A DNA stretch of 43,612 nt from contig CAITPF010000313.1 of NCBI GenBank assembly GCA_903894155.1, positions 1-43,612 of the forward strand, read 5' to 3'. Shown piece by piece: positions 9,129 through 17,153 of this stretch (position 1 is its first letter; each line of letters begins with the position of its first letter). A model generated the notes under the pieces. It was not told the DNA's origin, did no database searches, and saw nothing but the letters and a program-made list of their open reading frames with translations. The DNA comes from an uncultured beta proteobacterium (lineage in GTDB: Bacteria; Pseudomonadota; Gammaproteobacteria; Burkholderiales; Burkholderiaceae_B). The position numbers and the translations under genes are program-made.

Positions 9129-10137
9129 CCGCTCAGGATTCGTCCGGTTTGCGATTGTGCTGTGCGTATGGCTGGCCGCCAGCCTTGGGCTCGCCGCACA
9201 CGCGGCCGACGCCAAGCCGTACCGGATCACGATGGTGGTGTTCCGTGGCTGCGAGCAAGCTTGTCAGGGCTTCAAGGACTACTTCGCGGATCGCAAGATT
9301 CCGGTGGAGATCGAAATCCTGGACTGCAACACGGATCTCCTGAAGATCCCCGGATTCGTCGCCAGGGTCAAGGCGTCCAGGCCAGACCTGCTCGTGACCT
9401 GGGGCACAACCGTGTCACTCGACATGCTGGGCACCATCGACAATGTCGATCCGGCCAGGCACGTGACCGATATACCCGCGATATTCATGATCGCCTCGAC
9501 CCCGGTGGGATCCGGCCTGGTCCGCGACCTGGCGTCCCCGGGGCGCAACGTCACCGGCACGCTGTATATCGTCCCGGTGGAAACCCAGCTCAATGTCGCG
9601 CGGTTGTACATGCCGTTCAAGCGCGTCGGCTACATCCTGAATCCGACCGAAAACAATTCAAAGGTCGTGCTCGACGAGTTGCGCGCTGCGCAGGCCAAAT
9701 TCGGTTTCGAACTGGTCGAACGCACCGTTCCGCTGACCAAGGCGGGCAAGCCCGACGCCGCGAGCCTGCCGGCCATCGTCAACCAGCTTGCGGACGCCCG
9801 CACGGATTTCCTGTACTTCGCGCCAGACACCTTTTTGCTGCTGAACCGTGATGTCATCACCAAATCCGCAGTCGCGCGAAAGCTTCCGGTGCTGGCAACC
9901 TCTGAATCCGTCGTCCAGGAAGCCGATGCGCTGTTCGGCGTCGTCAACCACTATTACACCGTGGGCCAGCTGACGGGGTCCAAGGCTGAACTGATCCTCA
10001 CGAAGAAGGCCCAGGCGAAAGACATCCCGGTGGTCGCGCCACCGGGCTTCGCACTGATCGTCAACATGCGCGTGGCATCCCTGATTCAGGAATACCCTCC
10101 GATTCGCGTATTGAAAGTGGCAGAAATCGTACGCTAG
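9121..10137 (+). CDS. ABC_sub_bind-family periplasmic binding protein
   Basis: A 338-residue secreted protein. The ATG at 9121 is chosen because it starts a typical signal peptide (hydrophobic core FAIVLCVWLAASLGLAA, cleavage near AHAA); a TTG six bases earlier adds only two residues. The mature part resembles the ABC-transporter substrate-binding family PF04392: a VVFRGCEQACQGFKDYF start, then VTWGTTVSLDMLG, IFMIASTPVGSGLV, GRNVTGTLYIVP and a late second-domain segment. Three cysteines lie near the mature N-terminus (CEQAC, then ILDC), which may form a disulfide. No ABC permease or ATPase is nearby. Instead the gene overlaps the sensor-MFS gene, so it may present ligand to the sensor domains encoded just upstream. 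Confidence 0.88.
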   Translation: MASRSGFVRFAIVLCVWLAASLGLAAHAADAKPYRITMVVFRGCEQACQGFKDYFADRKIPVEIEILDCNTDLLKIPGFVARVKASRPDLLVTWGTTVSLDMLGTIDNVDPARHVTDIPAIFMIASTPVGSGLVRDLASPGRNVTGTLYIVPVETQLNVARLYMPFKRVGYILNPTENNSKVVLDELRAAQAKFGFELVERTVPLTKAGKPDAASLPAIVNQLADARTDFLYFAPDTFLLLNRDVITKSAVARKLPVLATSESVVQEADALFGVVNHYYTVGQLTGSKAELILTKKAQAKDIPVVAPPGFALIVNMRVASLIQEYPPIRVLKVAEIVR

Positions 10138-10155
10138 GCGCCAGCGGCCTTGCCG

Positions 10156-11097
10156 CTACGTCCGAAGCGCAAGGCCTTCGCCCACAAGCGGCGCGCGCAG
10201 GCGTTCGACGACCCCGTCGATTCCCTGTGTGTGTATGTCGGCTGCCGCCTGCTCGACCGCCGCAGGGCTGACGATCTCAAGCAGTTTTGGTGAAGTGGAC
10301 ACCGGGCAAAACCTGAGCACCAGATCGCTGTACGCATCGAACGAAACCAGGCAGATCCCGAGGCGACGCATTTGCTCGAAAACCTCGCTTCCCGGAAGGT
10401 GGTAGTAACGAAAGCCCTCCTGGGTTTGTTCCCGCATTTGCGGCTGACGGCCCGCTTCGAGCGTCTGCAGCACTTCAAGCAGACTGGTCAGCCCCATCTC
10501 GTAAAGATGCCCGATGTGGCTGAAGACCGAGGCGGATGGTGTCGCCGGCATCGTGGAAACCGAGTAAATCGGCCCGGTATCGATACCCATATCGACCTTG
10601 TGCAGCGTGCAGCCGAGCTTTTCCTCGCCGTTCACCAGCCCGCGCAACGGTGCGCACAAGCCGGCATACCCGGGCAACGCGCCCGGGTGAATGTTGTAGA
10701 TGCCAAAACGCGGGATTCGCTCGATATTGCCCTTGAAGATCAGGCTGAAACGGGCCGACACGATGACATCCGGCCCCCAGGCGCGAATCTCCTGCTCGCT
10801 TTCAGGCGAGTTGATCTTTTGGCTGATCTCGATGCTGACACCGTACTTGCGGGCACAGCCCTCGAACGTCAGCAGTTCGCCGGCATCAGCGCCAGCATCG
10901 ATCGCAGGGAAGACCACGTGCAGAGGAAAGTCGCGCTCAAGGAACTTTTCTTCCGAAAGCTCGGGCACCTGATTTTCGGCCGAGCGGGTCTTGTCCGAAA
11001 GGAACACACGCAGCTCATGCCCGGCAAGGCGGGGCAAAATAAAGTTGAGGATCGATGCCCCGAAAATATCGTTCTTGGTACAAAAGAGAATCTTCAT
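10156..11097 (-). CDS. Formyltransferase-fold enzyme
   Basis: A 313-residue protein of the formyl_trans_N fold, used by methionyl-tRNA, GAR and sugar N-formyltransferases with a folate formyl donor. The diagnostic stretch is YNIHPGALPGYAG followed by LHKVDMGIDTGPI, giving the catalytic Asn135, His137 and Asp173. The N-terminal Rossmann half starts MKILFCTKND and carries an unusual acidic insertion around residues 45-75. The C-terminal about 100 residues do not resemble the methionyl-tRNA formyltransferase tail, so it is not fmt. It lies 48 bp downstream of the TAXI-type gene on the same strand and is probably cotranscribed. The acceptor could be an amino sugar or another amine; the sequence does not tell. 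Confidence 0.82.
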   Translation of the reverse strand: MKILFCTKNDIFGASILNFILPRLAGHELRVFLSDKTRSAENQVPELSEEKFLERDFPLHVVFPAIDAGADAGELLTFEGCARKYGVSIEISQKINSPESEQEIRAWGPDVIVSARFSLIFKGNIERIPRFGIYNIHPGALPGYAGLCAPLRGLVNGEEKLGCTLHKVDMGIDTGPIYSVSTMPATPSASVFSHIGHLYEMGLTSLLEVLQTLEAGRQPQMREQTQEGFRYYHLPGSEVFEQMRRLGICLVSFDAYSDLVLRFCPVSTSPKLLEIVSPAAVEQAAADIHTQGIDGVVERLRAPLVGEGLALRT

Positions 11098-11145
11098 TAC
11101 CGCCTGCTGGATCCTAGGAGTTGGCTCGCTGCCCGGGCCGATCGT

Positions 11146-12438
11146 TCAAACCGCCGACCGTCCCTTGTGGCCCGGATGGCGGGCCGAGATATCGGAGATC
11201 AGCTTCGAGGCCTTCTTGCCTGCATGGTTGCTTTCAGTGAAATGGAGTTCGATCCGTCGAATGCGCTCGAGTTCGCGCTCGGATAAAGGAATCCTGAGCG
11301 ACTTCTTGTGCAGGGACTCCAGGGTGGCCACGTAACGATCGGCCGTACTGCTCACCCACATCGAATAGAGGCTGGGGAATCCCATAAAGCTGAAAAACAC
11401 ATACGCGCTCAGCACGAAACTCAGCAGCAACGCGATTTTGTCGAGGACGCCCGCGACCCAGAAGTTGAGCACCTTGTAGAGCGGAGGGATATAGCCGGTA
11501 CCGCTCTTGTAGATTTTTTCGGCGTCGGCGTTACTGTCGAGATCGCGCTCGAGGTCCATGGTCGGGAAGGTACCGCGTGCCGTGACGAGCGTCGGCGCCC
11601 TGAAGGCATCCTTGAGCGCCAGGGTCACGTCCGTCACGATGGCGGGATGCAGGTAATCCTTGGAAATCACCGTCACCGGTATGCCGACCATGTGGACGTC
11701 TGCGGGCGGAAGATCCTTTTCGAGGCTGAAACCGCCCCGGTCGATCGTCAGGTGGTGCAGGTATCCATACTTCTTTACGATCGCATCGGCGCGCTCGAGG
11801 GACATCAGTTTGACCTTGCCCCCTTCGCCTAGCCGCGCAACGATCTTGTTGTTGGTGGGCTGCAGGAAGAACGCAACGTCGATCAAGCCCCCTTCGACCG
11901 CGCTGGCCATCTCCATGAGCGAAAGCGTCACGAACGTTGCGTTCGACGAACTGATGCCATACAGCCCGAGGATCGCGTCGGTCACGATCCGCGCGCCGCT
12001 GTTGGCGGGGCTGACCCCAAGCCTGAGACCCGCGAACTGGCTTGGGCTGGTGATATCCAGCCCAGGGCGCAGGTAGATGAACAGCGGATCCATGGTGATG
12101 GACCCAAGCGACTGGATGTTTTCGTACTTGTCGTGATCGACCTCGTGCGCGATGAAGCCGATATCGACTTTGGACTTCGTGTCGTCGACTGCCTTGATGA
12201 TGTTCAGGGTCTCGTCGGTATTGACGATTTCGACCGCGACACCGTCGGCCTTGAGTTTGTCCCGCAGCATCTGGGCGGTCGTGTCGAAAAACCCGCCCTT
12301 GGGGCCCGCGGCGATGGTGATCTTCCTGGGTGGCGCGTTCAGGAAAACGGCGAGCACCAAGCCGATCGCCACGACCAGTGCGATCCAGGGAAGAAACCGG
12401 TAGATATTGAAGTTGCTATCGGGGGCTGCGTTACTCAT
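11146..12438 (-). CDS. TAXI-type solute-binding protein anchored by two TM helices
   Basis: A 430-residue protein. Residues 15-33 form an N-terminal transmembrane helix with no obvious cleavage site. A TAXI-family (TRAP-associated extracytoplasmic binding) domain follows: ITIAAGPKGGFFDTTAQMLRDKL, then DIGFIAHEVDHD and LRLGVSPANSGARIV. A second helix lies at about 333-356 (VLDKIALLLSFVLSAYVFF), then a charged C-terminal tail of about 70 residues with many Arg/Lys/Glu. Classical TAXI proteins are secreted and work with DctQM-type permeases; none is adjacent. The anchored form with a cytoplasmic tail suggests signalling, or scaffolding for the downstream formyltransferase. That role is inference. 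Confidence 0.85.
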   Translation of the reverse strand: MSNAAPDSNFNIYRFLPWIALVVAIGLVLAVFLNAPPRKITIAAGPKGGFFDTTAQMLRDKLKADGVAVEIVNTDETLNIIKAVDDTKSKVDIGFIAHEVDHDKYENIQSLGSITMDPLFIYLRPGLDITSPSQFAGLRLGVSPANSGARIVTDAILGLYGISSSNATFVTLSLMEMASAVEGGLIDVAFFLQPTNNKIVARLGEGGKVKLMSLERADAIVKKYGYLHHLTIDRGGFSLEKDLPPADVHMVGIPVTVISKDYLHPAIVTDVTLALKDAFRAPTLVTARGTFPTMDLERDLDSNADAEKIYKSGTGYIPPLYKVLNFWVAGVLDKIALLLSFVLSAYVFFSFMGFPSLYSMWVSSTADRYVATLESLHKKSLRIPLSERELERIRRIELHFTESNHAGKKASKLISDISARHPGHKGRSAV

Positions 12439-12485
12439 TTATCGAATTGGCAATCAAGTGGTTTGAAAAACGCGGCAAAAAAGCA

Positions 12486-12517
12486 GGGGTAAACCCCAGA
12501 GCATGAAAATACCATGC
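12486..12517. other. Two small inverted repeats upstream of the TAXI gene
   Basis: GGGG-TAAA-CCCC (12486-12497) and GCATG-N7-CATGC (12501-12517) lie in the 147-bp spacer between the oxidoreductase stop and the TAXI start. They could end the upstream transcript or bind a regulator. Neither has a T tract, and no promoter was assigned. Confidence 0.3.
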
Positions 12518-12585
12518 GTGATCTTAGGGGAATTATCCACCGATGGCTAGTGATTCCTTGATACGACAGACATCCCGCGATCGGC

Positions 12586-13596
12586 TCAGGGCGTCAGGAT
12601 GATTTTCCCGAAGACGCTGCGCTCCTGCAGCAACCTGAAGGCAGCAGGGGCTTGCGCGAGGGGCAGCACCCGGTCAATCGCCGGCGTAATGCTGCCTGTC
12701 CTCACCAGATCGATCAGGCTGTACAGATCATCCTCAAGCCATCCGTTGGAGCCGATGATATTGAGTTCGAACGTCCAGATGTACCGGATGTCTTCCTTAG
12801 GGTCGAAGCCCGCGGTCGCGCCACAGGTGAGCAAACGCCCGTCGTTCGTCAGGCATTTCAGCGAAGGGACCCAGGTGTCGCCCCCGGTGAAGTTGACCAC
12901 GACATCGACGCCGCCGGCGTCATGGCCGCCAAACCGGGCCTTGCCGTACTTTTTCTGGATTTCCCTGACCCAATCCTGTGAAGCGTAATTAACCGCGTCA
13001 TCCGCGCCGAGCGCCTTGAGACGGTCGATTTTCTCGTCGGACGAGGCAGCCACGATCACGTGGCACCCCGCCGCCTTGGCAAGCTGTACGCAACAAGTGC
13101 CCACGCCACCCGAAGCCCCGAGGATCAGGACTTTCTCGCCAGGCTTCAGGCTGCCGCGCACCACCATCATGCGATAGGCGGTTCCGTAGGCGACCGGCAA
13201 CGCCGCCGCCGCCTCGAAGGAAACGTCGTCGGGTAGCGGCAGCAGGAGCTTTTCCCTGACTTTGCAATATTCGGCCAGGCCGCCGTCCGAACGCTCGCCC
13301 ACCAGGGTTTGCGCCTTGCGGTCAAACGGATCCACCAGGACGCGGTCACCCGGCTTGAAGCGCGTCGCGCCCGGCCCGCAGGAAACCACCTCCCCGGCGA
13401 CGTCGATCCCCATGATCAGCGGCAGGTCCAGCTTGATTCCCGGCATTCCGCGCAGCGTGAACAGATCGTGATAGTTGAGCGCGCAGGCCCGAACCCTGAT
13501 CACCACCTCGTGCTCGCCCGCCACGGGATCCGGCCAGTTTGGCTCGTATTCGATATTCTCGATCGGGCCGTGGGCCCGCAGCACTTGCGCTTTCAT
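12586..13596 (-). CDS. Quinone-oxidoreductase-like MDR family dehydrogenase
   Basis: A 336-residue medium-chain dehydrogenase/reductase. It has the N-terminal GroES-like part (ACALNYHDLFTLRGMPG, LIMGIDVAGEV) and the NADPH-binding Rossmann motif ILGASGGVGTCCVQLAKAAG around residue 158. The structural-zinc four-Cys lobe of true alcohol dehydrogenases is absent: the region after VDPFD has no CxxCxxC pattern. It is therefore closer to the quinone oxidoreductase / enoyl reductase branch. It lies 77 bp downstream of an acyl-CoA ligase gene on the same strand and probably reduces an alpha,beta-unsaturated or quinone-like intermediate of that pathway. Start ATG, normal length. Confidence 0.9.
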   Translation of the reverse strand: MKAQVLRAHGPIENIEYEPNWPDPVAGEHEVVIRVRACALNYHDLFTLRGMPGIKLDLPLIMGIDVAGEVVSCGPGATRFKPGDRVLVDPFDRKAQTLVGERSDGGLAEYCKVREKLLLPLPDDVSFEAAAALPVAYGTAYRMMVVRGSLKPGEKVLILGASGGVGTCCVQLAKAAGCHVIVAASSDEKIDRLKALGADDAVNYASQDWVREIQKKYGKARFGGHDAGGVDVVVNFTGGDTWVPSLKCLTNDGRLLTCGATAGFDPKEDIRYIWTFELNIIGSNGWLEDDLYSLIDLVRTGSITPAIDRVLPLAQAPAAFRLLQERSVFGKIILTP

Positions 13597-13673
13597 TTCA
13601 ACTCCAGTTCAGTCCTGTCTGGTCCGACGGGGATAGAGTTTATCCGCTCGCGCCGGAAATCCGCTGCGGCCAG

Positions 13674-15173
13674 TCAACGGGAAAACGTCCGTGCGCGCTG
13701 CGCGAGCGCCTGCCGATCGATCTTGTTGGTGCCCGCCAGGGGCATTTCGGCCAGAAACTCCACGAAGCGAGGGTGTTGATAAGCCGGGGCATGTTTCAGG
13801 GCAAAGGCGCGGACTTCCCCGGCGGTGAGCGAAGCGCCGGGGCGGCAAACGATGAAGGCGGCGGGGATCTGGCCCTTGATCTCATCGTCCACCGCAATGA
13901 CGACGGCCTGGGCGATCCCGGTGTGCCGTTCGAGCATTTTCTCGACCTCGCCCGGGTAGATGTTTTCTCCGCCGCACACGAACATATCGTCCACGCGGCC
14001 CACAAAATAATAGAACCCCGCCTCGTCCCGGCGCATGACATCGCCCGTGACGTACCAGCCACCAACGAACCGGCTGCGGGATTGCTCCGGTCGATTCAGG
14101 TAGCCTGGTGCCACCGCGCGACTGCGGATCCAGAGTTCACCTTCGTCCGGGCTGCTGCCGTCGCGCAGCTCCATTTCGACCTCGTCCAGCGGATATCCCA
14201 GGGAAAGCCGGGGCCGGACCAGCCCGCGCGGATGGGGCCCGAAGGCGAGCGGGCCGGACTCGGTCGTCCCCCACCAGTTGGATACGACGGCGTTCGGAAA
14301 TATGCCGGCCAGGCGCTCAAGCAACGCCTCGGTGACTGGCGCAGACCCGGATTTGACGCTCGCCACCCCTCTGAAATCGAGTTGTCCCAGCAGATCGGAT
14401 TCCCGGCACGCGAGGGCAAACATCGTCGGCACTGCCGTGACCATGTCACAGCGCAGGCGCGCGGCGACCTCGAGGTACTGGCGTGCATCGAACTTGCAAA
14501 GCATCACGTTCGTGCCGCCCATCGACGATGTCAGCAGGCACTGGATCACGGCGTTCATGTGATACAGCGGCGCGGCGAAGAGCGCCCGTTTGCCGAGGAA
14601 AGGCGGCGATATGCGGGCGAGCGTGCGGATGACCCAGACGTAGCCGCCATGCGTGAGCGGTACGCCCTTGGGTAGACCGGTCGATCCCGACGTATAAAGA
14701 ATCATCGCGAACTCATCGGGCGCCATCGACGCGGCTTGCCCAGCGACCATGCCATGGGGCGGCTCGCTTCGCGCCTGGCCGACGGCCTCGTCGATGTCGA
14801 CGATCCGCGCATCGCCTGATCCGGCCAGCCCCGCATGCTGCGCATCGACCAGCAACAGGCCGATTTGCGCGTCAGCGATGATGTGCTCGATCGTCGCCGC
14901 CGGAAGCTTGAAATTGATCGGCACGACCACCAGGCCCGCGCGCATGATACCGAGCCCGGCAATCAGGTTCGACGCGCTGTTGGAGGCCAGAACGCCAACA
15001 CGCGCGCCACGTGCAAGCCCCGCTCGTCCGAGCCATTGCGCGAACGCGTCTGCGTCGTGCTGCATGCGCGCGAAGGAGTAATGCGTCGTGCGCCCGTCGG
15101 GGGACACCTCGATCAGCCAGGGAGTCTGCGCGATGCCTTCGCGCGCCGCGACATCCCCAAGATTGTTGCTCAT
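13674..15173 (-). CDS. Class I adenylate-forming acyl-CoA synthetase
   Basis: A 499-residue AMP-binding enzyme that activates a carboxylic acid to an acyl-CoA through an acyl-adenylate. The ATP P-loop is MILYTSGSTGLPKG. Later core motifs are SNWWGTTESGPLAFG, WYVTGDVMRRDEAGFYYFVGR and DDMFVCGGENIYPGEVE, and the C-terminal catalytic Lys is in MPLAGTNKIDRQAL. All regions are present at normal length. The ATG starts nine bases after the thioesterase stop, so the two genes are coupled. The type of acid (aliphatic, aromatic or terpenoid) cannot be read from these motifs. Confidence 0.94.
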   Translation of the reverse strand: MSNNLGDVAAREGIAQTPWLIEVSPDGRTTHYSFARMQHDADAFAQWLGRAGLARGARVGVLASNSASNLIAGLGIMRAGLVVVPINFKLPAATIEHIIADAQIGLLLVDAQHAGLAGSGDARIVDIDEAVGQARSEPPHGMVAGQAASMAPDEFAMILYTSGSTGLPKGVPLTHGGYVWVIRTLARISPPFLGKRALFAAPLYHMNAVIQCLLTSSMGGTNVMLCKFDARQYLEVAARLRCDMVTAVPTMFALACRESDLLGQLDFRGVASVKSGSAPVTEALLERLAGIFPNAVVSNWWGTTESGPLAFGPHPRGLVRPRLSLGYPLDEVEMELRDGSSPDEGELWIRSRAVAPGYLNRPEQSRSRFVGGWYVTGDVMRRDEAGFYYFVGRVDDMFVCGGENIYPGEVEKMLERHTGIAQAVVIAVDDEIKGQIPAAFIVCRPGASLTAGEVRAFALKHAPAYQHPRFVEFLAEMPLAGTNKIDRQALAQRARTFSR

Positions 15174-15182
15174 CGCGCCACC

Positions 15183-15605
15183 CTAGCCTGTCTGCGCGCT
15201 GTAGCACGCGCGGCCGACCGCGGTAAGACGATCCTGGTCGTCGAGTATGTCGACATCGACCACGGCCACCGTTCGGCCGGATCGGCGAACGCGCGCGCGC
15301 GCGACCAGATAAGGTCCCGTCGAGGGGCGCAGGTAGTCGACACGAAAATTGATCGTTGGCACCGCGCCGCGCACCAGCAGCGCAACCGCGAAATCCCCGA
15401 CGGTGTCAATGAGCGCGGCAATGGGCCCGCCGTGGAACTGGCCGTTCATCGGACCGCCCCGCTCGAACTCGGGCCGTATCGGCATCTTCATCGCGACCTC
15501 CCCGATCGTGGCGTCGAGGCTGACGAGTTCGAGCCCCATGAACCGTATGAACGGCGAACCCGCGATGAGTTGGTCGATCAGGTCGGCATCGGGTTCTTGC
15601 TGCAT
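15183..15605 (-). CDS. PaaI-type hotdog thioesterase
   Basis: A 140-residue hotdog-fold protein of the PaaI/YdiI thioesterase group, which hydrolyses acyl- or aroyl-CoA esters. The signature GQFHGGPIAALIDTVGDFA (about residues 55-73) contains the HGG turn; the Asp in LIDTVGD occupies the usual catalytic acid position. RVDYLRPSTG and a C-terminal strand complete a single hotdog domain. It is the first gene of a minus-strand set with acyl-CoA ligase and MDR oxidoreductase, where it could free CoA from dead-end products. Confidence 0.9.
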   Translation of the reverse strand: MQQEPDADLIDQLIAGSPFIRFMGLELVSLDATIGEVAMKMPIRPEFERGGPMNGQFHGGPIAALIDTVGDFAVALLVRGAVPTINFRVDYLRPSTGPYLVARARVRRSGRTVAVVDVDILDDQDRLTAVGRACYSAQTG

Positions 15606-15668
15606 GGCGGTGGATTCCTGAGGAAAGTTGAGGTTTAGCGGCGAAACGATACTGCGCGCTCAGATACG

Positions 15669-15697
15669 TTGCAACGCGCCACCTGTTTCGTGATAAT
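15669..15697 (+). promoter_or_regulatory. Candidate sigma-70 promoter for the 15911 operon
   Basis: TTGCAA (15669-15674), 17 bases, then GATAAT (15692-15697): four of six and five of six matches to the consensus. It lies in the 305-bp region between the thioesterase start and the LivK-like start. The rest of that region holds only the SDR-like remnant. Confidence 0.4.
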
Positions 15698-15735
15698 CAG
15701 GTTCCTATTGTGCCTCGTGTCGACGATGCGTCAAC

Positions 15736-15894
15736 ATGTCCGTTCGGGAAGCCGCATTTATGCTGAAGGGCACCACGGTCCCCCTCCCGCCAGAGAGCGT
15801 CGCCAATGCGATCGTTCACTTGGTGACGAGCCCAGGCACGATCGGTTGTATCGACTATCTCGAGCTACGCCCAAATGGCGCAGCCACTCACTAA
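15736..15894 (+). pseudogene. Probable remnant of an SDR 3' end
   Basis: A 52-codon frame from ATG to TAA. Its product resembles the last 40 residues of short-chain dehydrogenases of the YdfG-like kind: PLPPESVANAIVHLV, then IDYLELRPNG, matching the usual PEDVA-AV...I-IRPT ending. No Rossmann motif or YxxxK precedes it in any frame, so the body of the gene seems deleted. It ends 16 bases before the LivK-like ATG. The alternative is a small unrelated peptide. Confidence 0.4.
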
Positions 15895-15910
15895 CCCTGG
15901 AGCCCTCCTC

Positions 15911-17149
15911 ATGAACCTCACTCTATCGAGACTTGCCGCGTTCGTCGCCCCGGCAATCCTGGCCACAGGCCTTGCGAGCGCGCAAACGCCGAAGATATCC
16001 GACGAGGTCGTCAAGATTGGCGTGCTGACCGACATGACGGGCACGTTTTCCGATATCTCCGGGCCTGGCGCCATCATCGCGACCAAGATGGCGGTCGAGG
16101 ATTTTGGCGGCAAAGTCCTGGGCAAGCCTATCGAGGTCCTCTCCTCGGATCACCAGAACAAGCCGGACATCGGCGTGGCCAAGGCACGCGAATGGATTGA
16201 CGTCGACCATGTCGACATGCTCGCCGACGTGATGAACTCATCTGTCGCGCTGGCCGTGGTGCGCCTTGTCAAGGAAAAGGACCGTATCGCCATCGTCAAT
16301 GGCGCAAGCACGTCGCGACTGACGAACGAAGACTGCACGCCCAACAGCATTCACTACAACTGGGACACCTACTCGATCGCCAACGGCACCGCCCGCGCGG
16401 TCGTCAAGCAAGGCGGCGACACCTGGTACTTCGTGACCGTTGATTTCGCCTATGGCCTTTCGCTGCAGTCCGACGCCGAAGCCGCGCTCGCCCAGCTGGG
16501 TGCCAAGGTGCTGGGCGGCGTCAGGCATCCGCTGAATTCATCCGACATGTCATCGTTCCTCGTGCAGGCGCAGAGTTCAGGCGCCCGCATCATCGCGCTG
16601 TCCAATGGCGGAGGCGACACCATCAACGCGATCAAGACCGCGCATGACTTCGGGATCGGTCGCGACGGCAAGCAATCGCTGGTGGGCCTGGCGATCAACC
16701 TCAACGACACGCACGCGCTGGGCCTCGAACAGGCGCAGGGCCTGATGCTCACCGAGGCGTTCTACTGGGATCTGAACGACAAGACCCGCGCCTGGTCGAA
16801 GCGGTTCTTCGAGAAGATGGGCAAAATGCCGACGTCCACGCAAGCCGCCATCTACTCATCCACGCTGCACTATCTCAAGGCGGTCGAGGCGGCCGGCACC
16901 GACTCCGCACAGCCCGTCATGGCCAAGATGCGCGAAACTCCGGTCAACGATTTCTTCGCTACCAACGGCAAGATCCGGATCGACGGGCGCATGGTGCACG
17001 ACATGGTGCTTGCGCAAGTCAAGAAGCCATCGGAATCCGCGTATCCCTGGGACTACTACAAGATCCTGGCGACGATCCCTGGCGACGAAGCATTTCTGCC
17101 GCTCGCGAAGAGCAAGTGCTACCTGGTGACCGAGGCCGCGAAAAAATAA
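15911..17149 (+). CDS. LivK-like (Peripla_BP_6) ABC substrate-binding protein
   Basis: A 412-residue periplasmic binding protein of the branched-chain amino acid/aromatic acid type. The ATG at 15911 is chosen because GGAG lies eight bases upstream and it opens a clean signal peptide (cleavage near LASA-QTPK). Family motifs are VVKIGVLTDMTGTFSDISG at the mature N-terminus, then FVTVDFAYGLSL and IIALSNGGGDTINAIK. No LivHMGF permease is present, so it is an orphan here. It is followed after four bases by a Bug gene and then an MmgE/PrpD gene, all plus strand. It may feed a distant ABC importer. Ligand unknown. Confidence 0.93.
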   Translation: MNLTLSRLAAFVAPAILATGLASAQTPKISDEVVKIGVLTDMTGTFSDISGPGAIIATKMAVEDFGGKVLGKPIEVLSSDHQNKPDIGVAKAREWIDVDHVDMLADVMNSSVALAVVRLVKEKDRIAIVNGASTSRLTNEDCTPNSIHYNWDTYSIANGTARAVVKQGGDTWYFVTVDFAYGLSLQSDAEAALAQLGAKVLGGVRHPLNSSDMSSFLVQAQSSGARIIALSNGGGDTINAIKTAHDFGIGRDGKQSLVGLAINLNDTHALGLEQAQGLMLTEAFYWDLNDKTRAWSKRFFEKMGKMPTSTQAAIYSSTLHYLKAVEAAGTDSAQPVMAKMRETPVNDFFATNGKIRIDGRMVHDMVLAQVKKPSESAYPWDYYKILATIPGDEAFLPLAKSKCYLVTEAAKK

Positions 17150-17153
17150 TCCG

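Noticed and set aside
10143-10157. AGCGGC-CTT-GCCGCT hairpin as terminator
   Set aside because: Short stem, three-base loop, no T tract, and it overlaps the last codon of the minus-strand gene.
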